Source: Candidatus Aenigmatarchaeota archaeon
GTDB taxonomy: Archaea > Aenigmatarchaeota > Aenigmatarchaeia > QMZS01
Reading direction: 5' to 3'
DNA length: 49,613 nucleotides
Assembly (NCBI GenBank): GCA_016932615.1
Contig: JAFGCN010000001.1
Span: forward strand, 1 to 49,613
The notes beneath the pieces were generated by a model. It made no database searches. It saw only the letters and a list, made by a program, of their open reading frames with translations, and was not told where the DNA came from. Below, one piece after another: positions 7,818 through 16,402 of the stretch. A program made the position numbers and the translations under genes. The number at the start of each line of letters is the position of its first letter. The first letter of the stretch is position 1.

Positions 7818-8813
7818 ATGAGACAAGACGCTCTGGAATTCCTGAAAAACCTGAAGCCCGAGGACAACGTAAAGGTTTTTTCCCACGTGGATGCTGATGG
7901 CATCTGCTCCCTTGCGCTACTTATAAGGTTCATGCGGGCAAGGGAAGTAGTCCCTCCAGACAAGCTTCCGGTTTATCAGCTTACTGATGTACCGCCTCTT
8001 TTTATAGACCCTGCAAAGAACATGATTTTCATGGACCTCAACTCTGACACCATTTTTGATTATCTCACTGAAACCACGCTCCTTGTTGATCACCACATTT
8101 TTGAAAAAAAGCCCACCTGCGTTTTCTACAATCCGCGTGAGACAGAGCCGGAAGCGTACCTTCCGGCAGCTTACCTTATGTATGACCTCTGCTCTGAGCT
8201 TGAGTTTATGGAAAACTCGAAATGGATTGCGGCAGTTGGCATAATCGGCGACAAGGGTGAGCTAAACTCTCAGGTCTGCAGGGATTTTTTGAAGAGTTTT
8301 GACGACCACGAGAAGCTCCAGAGGGTTGCTGACTTCATCTATTCTGTTTTCCTTGTTGACGGAAATGTGGGAAACGAAAAAATGGTCGAGGCGCTTCTCT
8401 CGGCAAGGTCGCCGGAAGACATTCTCGATAACCCCTATTTTAGATACTGCTATGATGAAGTTCAGGGTGAGGTTTCAGGATCAGTCAAAAAAATGGAAAA
8501 GGATGGAATTTTCCGCTTTATTGAAACAAAATCAAAATACAACATAAAGTCAATTGTCGCCGCGCAGGCGCTTGACAGGGAAAAAGGGATTATTGTCATC
8601 GCCTATTCATATAATGACGAGCACGCAAAGATGTCCCTTCGAACCGACACAATAGTTAACCTTGGAAAAATCACAAAACTGGCCGCGGAGAAAGTCGGGG
8701 GCAGCGGCGGAGGGCACGAAAAGGCAGCGGGCGCAAGGGTTCCAAGAAGCAGGTTTAGCGCTTTTAAGGAGGAATTGATTCTTGGCGTTGAAAATGAAAC
8801 TCAAAGTTCCTAG
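7818..8813 (+). CDS. DHH-family phosphoesterase (RecJ/GAN-like)
   Basis: 331 residues. The DHH-family motifs appear in order: 'SHVDADGIC' (D25, D27), 'IFMDLN' (D73), 'LLVDHHIF' (D91-H92-H93), and 'GIIGDKG' (D145). The C-terminal DHHA1 domain has the glycine-rich signature 'GGSGGGHEKAAG' (about 295-306). This is the two-Mn2+ phosphoesterase architecture of archaeal RecJ-like nucleases and cyclic-dinucleotide/nanoRNA phosphodiesterases. Related archaeal proteins include the GINS-associated nuclease, which is usually longer; the short form here leaves both nuclease and nanoRNase roles open. It sits 6 nt behind the HD gene and is probably co-transcribed with it. Confidence 0.88.
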   Translation: MRQDALEFLKNLKPEDNVKVFSHVDADGICSLALLIRFMRAREVVPPDKLPVYQLTDVPPLFIDPAKNMIFMDLNSDTIFDYLTETTLLVDHHIFEKKPTCVFYNPRETEPEAYLPAAYLMYDLCSELEFMENSKWIAAVGIIGDKGELNSQVCRDFLKSFDDHEKLQRVADFIYSVFLVDGNVGNEKMVEALLSARSPEDILDNPYFRYCYDEVQGEVSGSVKKMEKDGIFRFIETKSKYNIKSIVAAQALDREKGIIVIAYSYNDEHAKMSLRTDTIVNLGKITKLAAEKVGGSGGGHEKAAGARVPRSRFSAFKEELILGVENETQSS

Positions 8814-8850
8814 CGGCAGAAATTGAAATCAATAAACTCATAAAAATGTG

Positions 8851-9519
8851 CTATTGATTTTTCAATAGTATTTTGCTTTCTTCAAGAGCTGCTTTTACTG
8901 CCCTGAAAATTATTTCGTGGCCCTTTGAGTTTGGATGAAGTCCATCCTTCAGTATTTTTTTGTATTTTGTGGTTTGAATCTTACTAAAAAGATCCACCTA
9001 GGGAATTTTCTCTTTCAGGCAGACCTCTTTGAGAATTGCATTATATTCTTGAAGATATTCATTTTTATAGCTTGCGTCACGGTCCCATGGAATTGGACTT
9101 GTTTTTGAATCATTTATTGGAGTAGTGCCTATAAAAATTATCTCTGGAGAGAACTCCTTGGCGTTTTTTATTAGCTTCACGATATTTTTTCTGAAATCTT
9201 CCTTAGGCACTGCAAAATTATTTTTGCTTTTTAGAAATCGCGAATCGTTCTTTCCTATTGCGAAGACAAAAATAGTTCTTTCATCTTTTTCGAACCGTGC
9301 ATTTGCTTCATGTTTAAATCGCTTGAGTAGAGTCTGTGAATTTTCCCCGATTGTGGAAGCTACACCAAGATTATATACCTGATAGAATTCTTCCTTCCAA
9401 AATTCTGGAGTGGATAATAGCTTTTTTTCGAGATAGGTTCTGAGTTTCTGAATCCATCCTCCATTTAAATCCCACGCGCCCCACGCGATGCTGTCACCAA
9501 ACACGAGTATGCGAGTCAT
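8851..9519 (-). pseudogene. SGNH/GDSL hydrolase interrupted by an in-frame TAG
   Basis: The N-terminal 173 residues have SGNH block I ('VFGDSIAWGAWD', catalytic Ser), block II Gly ('YNLGVASTIGENS') and block III 'AIGKNDS' (Asn). This frame stops with TAG at 8998-9000 after 'LKEKIP'. Without any frame change, the codons after the TAG encode 'VDLFSKIQ' and then 'DGLHPNSKGHEIIFRAV', which is block V with the catalytic Asp and His, ending at TAG 8851-8853. So a single nonsense codon separates the active-site His from the rest of a 222-codon gene. The family acts as esterase/lipase or sugar deacetylase. The product is probably inactive unless the stop is read through or is a sequencing error. Confidence 0.85.
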
Positions 9520-9545
9520 AATAGTTCCTTGCGGGTAAATTAGAT

Positions 9546-10208
9546 ATGAATCTCAGGTTTGTAATCGACCAGGAATACGATGAATCATTAGTGGGGGATG
9601 AGTGCATGAGGAAAGCGTTTGGTTACAAAAAAGGCGCTCTGCAGAAAATGAGGGATATTTACAAGACTTCAATGCCTTACCTTAAGCTGACCCGCAAGCT
9701 CTACCAGGCCTCCTGGAACAAGATCAACAATAGCTTCTCAACGTATGTGGAACAGACCACCAGCTACAATTGGTTTTACACGAAGTATTCCTGTGTGCTC
9801 TCGGTTCTTCATGAAGGGGTCTCCAGCTGGGCGGAAGGCCCCAGGATTGTCAGATGGTGGAGAGAAAACCCTTACACTATGAGGAGAATTACTGCCCATG
9901 AATTGGTACTCTCCCATTATTTTGAGATTTACAAAAGGCACTATTCAGAACATGGCTTAACTGACAATCAGGTCTGGGCACTTGCTGAAATTGCTGCCTT
10001 TGCCCTGACCTCCCTGACACCAGAGGTAAAGAAATTCTGGCCCTGGGGAGATTCTTACTACACTGACCACAATTATCCACACATCGTTCCGCTTCAGAAT
10101 AAGCTCAAGCGCGCATTTCTTAGCCGAAAAAGTTTTGACGAATACATCCTGAAAGGAATTCGCTTAGTCAAGAAATATCCTCGTATGAGCCCATTTGGGA
10201 TTCAGTAA
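9546..10208 (+). CDS. Hypothetical protein with a degenerate zinc-peptidase-like motif
   Basis: 220 residues, no confident family. It is Tyr/Trp-rich and helical, with no signal peptide or transmembrane helix. The segment 'ITAHELVLSHYFEIY' (about 116-130) followed by 'ALAEIAAFALTSL' (about 147-159) resembles the HExxH...E layout of gluzincin-type metallopeptidases, but the spacing is HExxxSH rather than HExxH, so catalysis is doubtful. It starts 27 nt from the divergent SGNH gene. Its stop codon abuts the stop of the convergent prolyl-tRNA synthetase gene (10208/10209) with no spacer. Confidence 0.65.
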   Translation: MNLRFVIDQEYDESLVGDECMRKAFGYKKGALQKMRDIYKTSMPYLKLTRKLYQASWNKINNSFSTYVEQTTSYNWFYTKYSCVLSVLHEGVSSWAEGPRIVRWWRENPYTMRRITAHELVLSHYFEIYKRHYSEHGLTDNQVWALAEIAAFALTSLTPEVKKFWPWGDSYYTDHNYPHIVPLQNKLKRAFLSRKSFDEYILKGIRLVKKYPRMSPFGIQ

Positions 10209-11669
10209 TCAGTAGCTCCTGCAGCAATAAACATATTCTTTTGCCTCCCTTCCGCAGGCGATGCACTTTTTGCCCTGCGGCCTTGCACCCGAAGGGGTGT
10301 TTTCTTCATCAGGATAAACTGTTCCTGCAATCTCGGCAATTTCTTTTAGCGTTTCAGCGCAGGCCTTTCCATCAATTTCCCTCGAGCAGAATGGGACCTT
10401 GACAAAGCCCTTCTCGATTTTTTCCTTCAGGCCATCAATAGTTTCAGCTTCGAATATGCGCTCCTTAAAGTATTCCTTTGCCCTAACGCAAAGATTTTCC
10501 TCTATTGATTTTTCAATAGCTTTGATGGCTTGCTCCATGTCCTCAATCTTTGCCTGTGACTTTTCCCTTTTGTCTCTCCTGAATATGCTGACTGTCTTTT
10601 CTTCGGTTTCACGAAGGCCGACTTCAAGCCGTACAGGGACTCCCCGGATTTCCCACTTGTAGAATTTTGAGCCTGGGCTTTCGTCCCGGTCGTCGATTTT
10701 TACGAAGTACTCCTTAAGCCGCTCGCTTATCTCTTTTGCGTAGCAGAGGACTGCTTCCTCGCTTCCCTTTTTGAGAATGGGCACAATTACAATCTGGATT
10801 GGCGCGACTGAGAAGGGCAGGCTCAGGCCAAAATCATCCGAATGAAGTGAGATTATTGTTGCAGCCGTTCTTGAAATTGGAGGTCCGTAGCAGGTTTGGT
10901 GGACAAACTTCTCCTGCTCGTCCTTGTCTGTAAACTTGATGCCAAATGCTTTAGAGAAGTTTTGCCCCAGGTAATGGGTGGAGGGGAGTTGAAGCCGCTT
11001 TCCGTCAGGAAGCATTGTGTCTGCAGCAAATGTGGAAACTGCCCCGTTGAATTTATCCCAGTCTGGGCGCCTGAAAAATAGAACCGGCACATTGAAATGG
11101 TTTAGCACTGTTGCGGTGGTGTCCATGTCAGACTTTACCTGTGCTAGTGCTTCTTCTTCGGTTGCAAATGCGTCGTGCGCTTCAATCCACAAAAATTCCC
11201 TAAGCCGGATAAGCGGCTTTGTCGCCTTTGTCTCGTACCTGAAAACCGAGCAGCTCTGGAAGCATTTAAGGGGGAGGTCTTCATGCGACCTCACCCAATA
11301 AGGGTAGACCGAGTACATTGCAGTTTCGCTTGTTGGCCTTAGGGCAAGCTTTCTTTCAAATTTCGTCCCGCCTGCTTCAGTAATCCAGAAGACTTCCGGA
11401 GTAAATCCCTCGACGTGCTCTTTTTCCTTCTCAAAATTTTCCTCTGGAATTACGGTTGGGAAGAGAACTTTTCCGTGCCCCTTTTCTTTCAGCTCTTTTT
11501 CCCAGACCGAGTAAATCCTATCTACAATCTCCATAAGCCAGGGCCTCATTATGTAGAAGCCCTTTACATTGTACCTGTCTTCGACAAGCTCTGCCGCCGA
11601 AAGAATTTGTAGGTACCACTCTGAAAAGTTTTCTGACTTTGGAGTTAAATTTCTTGGCTTTTCTACCAT
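10209..11669 (-). CDS. proS: Prolyl-tRNA synthetase (archaeal/eukaryal type)
   Basis: Class II synthetase that charges tRNA-Pro, 486 residues. The start 'KSENFSEWYLQILSAAEL' and block 'YNVKGFYIMRPW' are typical of archaeal ProRS. Also visible are the 'LRPTSETAMY' proline-binding loop (about 123-132), motif 2 'FRYETKATKPLIRLREF' (about 160-176), the anticodon-binding domain, and a zinc-binding-like C-terminal domain with paired Cys ending in 'CCRSY' (the family's terminal Tyr). The motif 3 area reads 'HSDDFGLSLPFSVAP' where many homologues have HGDD(R/K)GLVLPPxxAP, so the block is divergent. The gene begins 10 nt behind rpl14e and is probably expressed with it. Confidence 0.96.
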   Translation of the reverse strand: MVEKPRNLTPKSENFSEWYLQILSAAELVEDRYNVKGFYIMRPWLMEIVDRIYSVWEKELKEKGHGKVLFPTVIPEENFEKEKEHVEGFTPEVFWITEAGGTKFERKLALRPTSETAMYSVYPYWVRSHEDLPLKCFQSCSVFRYETKATKPLIRLREFLWIEAHDAFATEEEALAQVKSDMDTTATVLNHFNVPVLFFRRPDWDKFNGAVSTFAADTMLPDGKRLQLPSTHYLGQNFSKAFGIKFTDKDEQEKFVHQTCYGPPISRTAATIISLHSDDFGLSLPFSVAPIQIVIVPILKKGSEEAVLCYAKEISERLKEYFVKIDDRDESPGSKFYKWEIRGVPVRLEVGLRETEEKTVSIFRRDKREKSQAKIEDMEQAIKAIEKSIEENLCVRAKEYFKERIFEAETIDGLKEKIEKGFVKVPFCSREIDGKACAETLKEIAEIAGTVYPDEENTPSGARPQGKKCIACGREAKEYVYCCRSY

Positions 11670-11679
11670 AATTATCTAA

Positions 11680-12123
11680 TTATTTCTTCTCTGGAGATGC
11701 CTTTTCCTTTTTTGGCTTTGCCTCCTTCTTTGATTTGGTTGGTCTTTCTTCTGCCTTCTTCTCCAGCTTTGACTCCTTTTCCTTTTTTGCAGGCGCCCTT
11801 TTGGCAGGTTTTTCCACCTTTTTCTTTCCGTTTATAATCTGGGTGTATTTTTTCCTCTTGTCTTTTTTTAGGCTCATTCTGGAGATAATTCCGCTTTCGT
11901 AAATTGCCTTTTCTGCGTCAGCAACCTTGTCAGACTTAAGCGCGATTTTAAGCTTTGTAGGAACCAGGTGCTTTAGGTTGCACCTTTTCGCCTTGCACAT
12001 GCCGTATTTCCTGACTCCTGCGATATTTGCGAAGTGGCCTTCCACGCTTAGTACGATGCAATACCTTCCGGCCTCTCGCCCATATATCTTTTTGCATACC
12101 GTTCCAGCTTCAATAATCACCAT
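11680..12123 (-). CDS. rpl14e: Large-subunit ribosomal protein eL14
   Basis: 147 residues. An N-terminal KOW/SH3-like domain ('IEAGTVCKKIYGREAGRYCIVL') and the 'KRCNLKHLVPT' block identify archaeal L14e. Family members usually end near residue 90-100; here an extra tail of about 50 residues made almost entirely of Lys, Glu, Ala and Pro (about 95-147) follows, probably a disordered rRNA-contacting extension. It is the first gene of an apparent eL14-ProS unit. The TATA-like AATATTTAAAA on the minus strand lies about 25 nt upstream of the ATG, suggesting a leaderless transcript. Confidence 0.95.
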   Translation of the reverse strand: MVIIEAGTVCKKIYGREAGRYCIVLSVEGHFANIAGVRKYGMCKAKRCNLKHLVPTKLKIALKSDKVADAEKAIYESGIISRMSLKKDKRKKYTQIINGKKKVEKPAKRAPAKKEKESKLEKKAEERPTKSKKEAKPKKEKASPEKK

Positions 12124-12139
12124 TACTTACTTTCACCAA

Positions 12140-12151
12140 ATTTTAAATATT
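12140..12151 (-). promoter_or_regulatory. TATA box of rpl14e
   Basis: An AT-rich minus-strand ATATTTAAAATT is centred about 23 nt before the eL14 ATG at 12123. Next to it (12150-12167) is an inverted repeat, TTGCCC-CTTTGA-GGGCAA, that could be a regulator site. Confidence 0.5.
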
Positions 12152-12201
12152 GCCCCTTTGAGGGCAAAGAGGTGCATTTTGCGCCGGAAGGCAGGTTTCT
12201 G

Positions 12202-12213
12202 GGCATATATGCC
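12202..12213 (+). promoter_or_regulatory. Palindromic TATA element upstream of egsA
   Basis: GGCATATATGCC is a perfect 12-bp palindrome with a TATA core. If used as a promoter, it would place transcription start near 12232, about 36 nt before the preferred ATG of the dehydrogenase gene. Confidence 0.35.
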
Positions 12214-12267
12214 AGAAAGCCATACAAAAACGCAGGCAGCATTGCCTTAAGTTTGGCCACTAAAGTT

Positions 12268-13284
12268 ATGGAGCTTGGAGATATTCTTGCCGCACGCCGG
12301 ATAGAGCTTAAGTATATAGAGGGGCCTTGCTACAAAAGTGAGAACCTGCCTCCAAAGCTGGTAATTACGAATGACGATGAGTTTACCAAAAATCTTCTCC
12401 GGTCTGCGGGTTTTGACAGGTTTCACCTGGTTTCATCGGCTTCAGTCGAGGTGGCGGACGCAATTTCGCATAGCGCTGGAGAAGGTGAAATACTGGGCGT
12501 TGGGGGCGGAAAGGCAATAGATGTGGCAAAAAGGGTGGCGCATATCCTGGGACGCCCCCTTATTGCGTTTCCAACAGCCCCCTCCCATGACGGGCTCCTG
12601 TCAAGAAACTGCTCCCTTGTAAACGGCTCCGGGAGAAAGTCTATCCCTGCAAAGTATCCCCGAAAGCTTGTCATTCCCCTTCACCTTTGGAAAAACTCCG
12701 GCCGGCTTCGCATGGCGGGAATATGCGACATTTTGTCCAATATTGTGGCGCTTGAGGATGTCTCCCTTGCCGCTGATAGAGGCGTTTCCTTTGACCCCTT
12801 TTACAGGGACCTGAGCTTGTCCTCAATAGAGCGAGTTGCCGGAATGAAATGCGACCGGGACCTGGCAGAAGCGCTTGTTATGTCAGGAATAGCCATGGAA
12901 AACGGCTCAGAGTATTGCTCAGGAAGCGACCATGAGGTGGAGCGGCTTCTTGAGGGGCACTTTGGCGGAAAATACCTTCACGGCCAGCTTGCAGGCACAG
13001 GGACGCTAATATCCGCAAAGGTCTACTCGATGAATGCAGGCCGCCTGCCGCGAACTCTTACATTTGACCCAAATGGGCTTTACGGCAAGGTTTTGGAGCG
13101 CATGAGGGAGAAGGGGGTTCTGGATTTTGCCATTATGCCCCTGAAAGATCCTTCCTTTAAGCCCAATCTTCTAAAAGGCCTTAGCGGAGTAAGGCCTGAA
13201 AGGTACACGCTCTGGAATAGCATCTCTTCCGAAAAAGTCGGCTGGGAAAAGGTGGTATGGGAAATTGAGTCTGACGGGCAGTAG
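12268..13284 (+). CDS. egsA: sn-Glycerol-1-phosphate dehydrogenase
   Basis: Makes sn-glycerol-1-phosphate from dihydroxyacetone phosphate with NAD(P)H, the stereo-defining step of archaeal membrane lipids. 338 residues from ATG 12268, a normal family length. The nucleotide-binding 'LGVGGGKAIDVAKRVA' block, the 'FPTAPSHDGLLS' block and the metal-ligand His of 'GSDHEVERLL' and 'YLHGQLAGTGT' are present, as in the iron-alcohol-dehydrogenase-like EgsA/AraM fold. A GTG at 12172 would add 32 residues and has a TATA-like element 25 nt upstream, but the extra residues do not look like the family's N-terminus. Divergent from rpl14e. Confidence 0.95.
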   Translation: MELGDILAARRIELKYIEGPCYKSENLPPKLVITNDDEFTKNLLRSAGFDRFHLVSSASVEVADAISHSAGEGEILGVGGGKAIDVAKRVAHILGRPLIAFPTAPSHDGLLSRNCSLVNGSGRKSIPAKYPRKLVIPLHLWKNSGRLRMAGICDILSNIVALEDVSLAADRGVSFDPFYRDLSLSSIERVAGMKCDRDLAEALVMSGIAMENGSEYCSGSDHEVERLLEGHFGGKYLHGQLAGTGTLISAKVYSMNAGRLPRTLTFDPNGLYGKVLERMREKGVLDFAIMPLKDPSFKPNLLKGLSGVRPERYTLWNSISSEKVGWEKVVWEIESDGQ

Positions 13285-13325
13285 GGACTCTGAATAAAGG
13301 AGCCATATAAACCCCAAAAACAAAA

Positions 13326-14798
13326 TCACATTAAAGATAGTTCTGCAACCCTGGAATTGACTATTCTTGCCATCGTAGTCTGGTTTTGGGCCCTCCTGAT
13401 TTTGTTTGCCAAAACAGCATCGCCCACAACGTGCTCGAGCCAGTTTGCAAAGTCGTTTTTAGTGGTATCTACATGGGCCTTGTAAGTGGTTGTGTCGAGC
13501 TTTCTGATGGCTTTGGCAAGCTCTTCCACCTTCCTGAAAACTTTTCCATCTTTGCAGTAGAATTCTTTGCCGGCAGGTACCTCGTTTAAAAGGTGTTTGC
13601 TCATAAAATTAGTCTTTTCTTTTTTAATATAATTTAGCTGGTGGCGCAGGTCAGCCAGGGCATTCATAAATACCACAAAGGCCTCATAGGGGTTATCGTA
13701 TGGATTGAAGTACTTGTGGACGTCTCCGTCTGAAAACCACTTTGTGCACATATAGTAAAAGTGGTCTGACACCTGGAGCATCCTCCACTTTTCCAGCATT
13801 TCAGGCGTCCCATGCCGCTTTATTTCCTGCTCTATGGCGTATATTTCCTTTAGGGCCGCATCCTGCATCCCATTGCCTATCCAGGCGCTAAGGTCCCTTT
13901 CCGTGTCCGCCCAGGAAACCATGTGTGGAAAATCGATTTCGGAAACCACAGGGTACCTCTTTATGGCTTCGGTTGGAAGGACAAAATCGTCCCCTCTTTT
14001 CAGGATTTCATGCGGAAGGTGGCTAAGGAAGTCGAATATGCCGGTTTCTTTCCACTGGTGCTCGCCAAAGGTCTCGTAGTCCATGAAAAGGTTGATGAGG
14101 TTTCCATTGCCGTTGTGATGGCCCACCCAGTTGGCGAACTTGTCTGCAGTAAGTGGCCAGCCCTTCCAGCCCCGGTTTGAAAACCTAAATGCAATATCAT
14201 CGCTAAGCCGGTAATTCTTCAAGAGAAGCTTTATGCCGCTCCCTTTTCCCTGGTAAACAAAGCAGGGACTTCTCCACTCGAGAACCTTGTCCCATCCCTC
14301 AGCGAGAACCGCCTTGTAGCCCATCTCCTCTGCGATTTTTCCCACGTCGTTCTGGTAGACCAGCTCGGTGTTTCTAAATATCTTGGGCCTAACACCAAAA
14401 ACCTCCTTTAGGGTCTTTTCCTGCATCCTGACCTGCTCTTTGAATTCTTCTCTTGAGAATACATAAGCAAGCGAGTGGAAATATGTTTCCCCGACAATGT
14501 TGCAGCAGCCGGTGTCGACAAGCTTTTTGAAGCTTTCAATTATATGGGGGTATTCCTCAAGCTGCTTTAGGAGAATGCCGGTAATGGAGAAGCTTACCTT
14601 GAACTTTCCGTCAGTCCTGTGTATAAGGTCAAGGAGGTGCTGGTTTGTGGGCGCATAGCTCTTCTGTATGACTCTTTCGAGAATCTCCTTATTCTTCTCT
14701 TTGTCGAAGTAGTCCGAATGCCTCCCTACATCAAAGACCCTGTATTTTCCAAGCCGCATCGGCTGGTGCACGTGAAGGTACATGCAGACAGAAACCAT
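13326..14798 (-). CDS. Glycoside hydrolase family 57 (alpha-amylase / glucanotransferase type)
   Basis: 490 residues from ATG 14798 (a TTG at 14813 adds five). Acts on alpha-1,4-glucans. The five GH57 regions are visible: 'YLHVHQPMRL' (region 1), 'GETYFHSLAYV' (region 2), 'FRNTELVYQND' (region 3, nucleophile Glu), 'MDYETFGEH' (region 4, acid/base Asp) and 'VSWADTERDLSAWIGN' (region 5). The layout matches the intracellular archaeal GH57 'alpha-amylase' group; there is no signal peptide. It lies directly downstream of the glycogen-synthase-like gene on the same strand (50 nt apart), so the two probably handle a storage glucan. Whether it hydrolyses or transfers glucan chains cannot be told from sequence. 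Confidence 0.93.
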   Translation of the reverse strand: MVSVCMYLHVHQPMRLGKYRVFDVGRHSDYFDKEKNKEILERVIQKSYAPTNQHLLDLIHRTDGKFKVSFSITGILLKQLEEYPHIIESFKKLVDTGCCNIVGETYFHSLAYVFSREEFKEQVRMQEKTLKEVFGVRPKIFRNTELVYQNDVGKIAEEMGYKAVLAEGWDKVLEWRSPCFVYQGKGSGIKLLLKNYRLSDDIAFRFSNRGWKGWPLTADKFANWVGHHNGNGNLINLFMDYETFGEHQWKETGIFDFLSHLPHEILKRGDDFVLPTEAIKRYPVVSEIDFPHMVSWADTERDLSAWIGNGMQDAALKEIYAIEQEIKRHGTPEMLEKWRMLQVSDHFYYMCTKWFSDGDVHKYFNPYDNPYEAFVVFMNALADLRHQLNYIKKEKTNFMSKHLLNEVPAGKEFYCKDGKVFRKVEELAKAIRKLDTTTYKAHVDTTKNDFANWLEHVVGDAVLANKIRRAQNQTTMARIVNSRVAELSLM

Positions 14799-14848
14799 AA
14801 CAATATAATACAATTATAATACTCCAGGTCTCCTGCCTTGATTTAGTT

Positions 14849-16102
14849 TTACTCTTTGCCGGCAAGCTTGCCATATATTTTAAGGACTTCCTCGGCCTGG
14901 TTTCTCCAGGATATCCTGTCAAGCTCTTTGTAAGCGTTGGACGTCATTTCGTGCCTTAACTGAGGATACTTCAGTACGGAAATGATTTTGTTTGCCATCT
15001 CTTCAGTGTCCCAGAAATCCACTTCAAGGCAGTGCCTGAGCGTTTCTCTTGCCCCGGAGTTCTTTGAGATGATAACAGGAGTTCCGTGAGAAGCTGCTTC
15101 AAGGGCGGTAATGCCAAATGGCTCTGAGATGGAAGGCATGACGTACACGTCTGCAGCCCTGTAGATTTTTTCGACTTCCTCATCCGTCAGTTTCCCTGTG
15201 AAAAGTATGTTGCTTCCAAGCCCAAGGCAACAGGCAAGGCTTACAAGCTCTGGGAGCATCTCGCCCCCGCCAGCCACGACGAAAAGGGTGTCTGGCTCGT
15301 ACTCCAGGACGGTTTTTGCGGCCCTTATGAAGTAATCCGGGCCCTTGTGCAGGCTGAGCCGCCCGAAGTAAAGGACAATCTTTTTTTTCTTAATGTCCTT
15401 TTCCTGGCGCTTTCCGTTAAAGTTTATGGCGTTGTGGACAACCTCGATTTTTTGGGGGTCTATGCCGTATCCTTCGGCGATTTTTCTTTTAGTGTAATTT
15501 GAAACCGCGATAATTTTGTCAGCGCTCTCAAAGCACTCCTTTTCTATGTCGTACGCCCTTTGGTTTCGCCCGCCGCAGCTTCTGTCAAGCTCGGTAGTGT
15601 GCACATGCAGGACCAGGGGCTTTCCGGTCAGTTTCTTTGCAAGAAGCCCAGCTTTGAAGGTAAGCCAGTCATGGCAGTGTATGACGTCAAAGTCCTCTTT
15701 TTCGATAAGCGGCACGCACTTTTGGGCGAAAAGGTCAAGCTCCTCGAACAGGTTGCCCCCATAGAGCTGCGTCCTGCCCTCTTTTAAGGGCATCTGGTTT
15801 ATCACAAACGGCTTTTTTCCGGGATTACTTTCGCCGTAAATCTGGGCGTATTCGCTCTTAAGCTCCTGAAGGTAGGTCTTTTCGTTCATATAGGGCTTAA
15901 GGACCGTTTCTATGCAGTTTACGGAAACGCTGGCCGTTACAATCTTCATTTTCTCGGGGTTTTCACATTTGCCCTTTACGGGGAGAAACAGGGTAATCTT
16001 GGTTCCAAGCTCTACAAGGGAATTTGTAAGGTTATAAGTCACATTTCCAAGTCCGCCTACAGTGTGGGGAGGGAACTCCCAACCGAACATTAAAATGCGC
16101 AT
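14849..16102 (-). CDS. Glycogen-synthase-like glycosyltransferase (GT-B, GT4/GT5)
   Basis: 417 residues. The N-terminal start 'FGWEFPPHTVGGLGNV' carries the donor-loop Gly cluster found in glycogen/starch synthases. 'IHCHDWLT' and 'LVLHVHTTELD' follow. The C-terminal GT-B half has 'LYFGRLSLHKG' and the E-x7-E motif 'EPFGITALE' that contacts the nucleotide sugar. It would extend alpha-1,4-glucan from ADP- or UDP-glucose, and the pairing with the GH57 gene supports this. GT4 enzymes of other specificity share these motifs, so the substrate is inferred from context. An AT-rich TATA-like region lies just upstream (about 16120-16140, minus strand). Confidence 0.88.
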   Translation of the reverse strand: MRILMFGWEFPPHTVGGLGNVTYNLTNSLVELGTKITLFLPVKGKCENPEKMKIVTASVSVNCIETVLKPYMNEKTYLQELKSEYAQIYGESNPGKKPFVINQMPLKEGRTQLYGGNLFEELDLFAQKCVPLIEKEDFDVIHCHDWLTFKAGLLAKKLTGKPLVLHVHTTELDRSCGGRNQRAYDIEKECFESADKIIAVSNYTKRKIAEGYGIDPQKIEVVHNAINFNGKRQEKDIKKKKIVLYFGRLSLHKGPDYFIRAAKTVLEYEPDTLFVVAGGGEMLPELVSLACCLGLGSNILFTGKLTDEEVEKIYRAADVYVMPSISEPFGITALEAASHGTPVIISKNSGARETLRHCLEVDFWDTEEMANKIISVLKYPQLRHEMTSNAYKELDRISWRNQAEEVLKIYGKLAGKE

Positions 16103-16402
16103 AATATCTATATTAGGATTTTGTATATCTTAAATAAAATATTCTGCACACCCCAGATTTTATCTTTTCAAGATAGTCAAGAGTCTGAAAAATAGGAAAC
16201 TATTGAGAGAATAGCCCCCTAGCCACCGCATTTTTGGTTTTCTGGCCTTCAGGCAGAATCATTGGGAAATGAAGAATAAGGAACGGGGCATTTATGACTT
16301 CAAGGTTATCTTTTGCGCTCTAATAAAACCATAAATATATCTGCGAAGCAATATTATGTATTCGCTGGAGTTGTAACTTTCAGTGAAGGACAACCCACTA
16401 GT
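16103..16402. other. 300-bp divergent intergenic region
   Basis: Separates the minus-strand glycosyltransferase from the plus-strand MinD-type locus. I see TATA-like elements for both sides (about 16120-16140 minus; 16331-16340 plus) and no RNA gene, repeat array or credible short ORF. An in-frame TTG at 16313 could extend the MinD protein, but the added 30 residues look non-native. Confidence 0.6.
16331..16340 (+). promoter_or_regulatory. TATA box upstream of first MinD-type gene
   Basis: ATAAATATAT is preceded by AAACC, as in a TFB-recognition element. It predicts transcription start near 16362, about 40 nt before the ATG. Confidence 0.5.

Noticed and set aside
8998-9000. TAG in the SGNH gene read as pyrrolysine or as a recoded sense codon
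   Set aside because: Many intact genes in the window end in TAG (3041-3043, 5521-5523, 5997-5999, 42467-42469), so TAG is a working stop. No pyl genes are present here. A nonsense mutation is simpler.
10853-11301. Open frames opposite proS
   Set aside because: Shadows of a highly conserved gene; no independent signals.
12172-12267. GTG start adding 32 residues to glycerol-1-phosphate dehydrogenase
   Set aside because: The added residues lack family similarity, and the ATG at 12268 gives the normal length. It is kept as an alternative because a TATA-like element lies 25 nt before the GTG.
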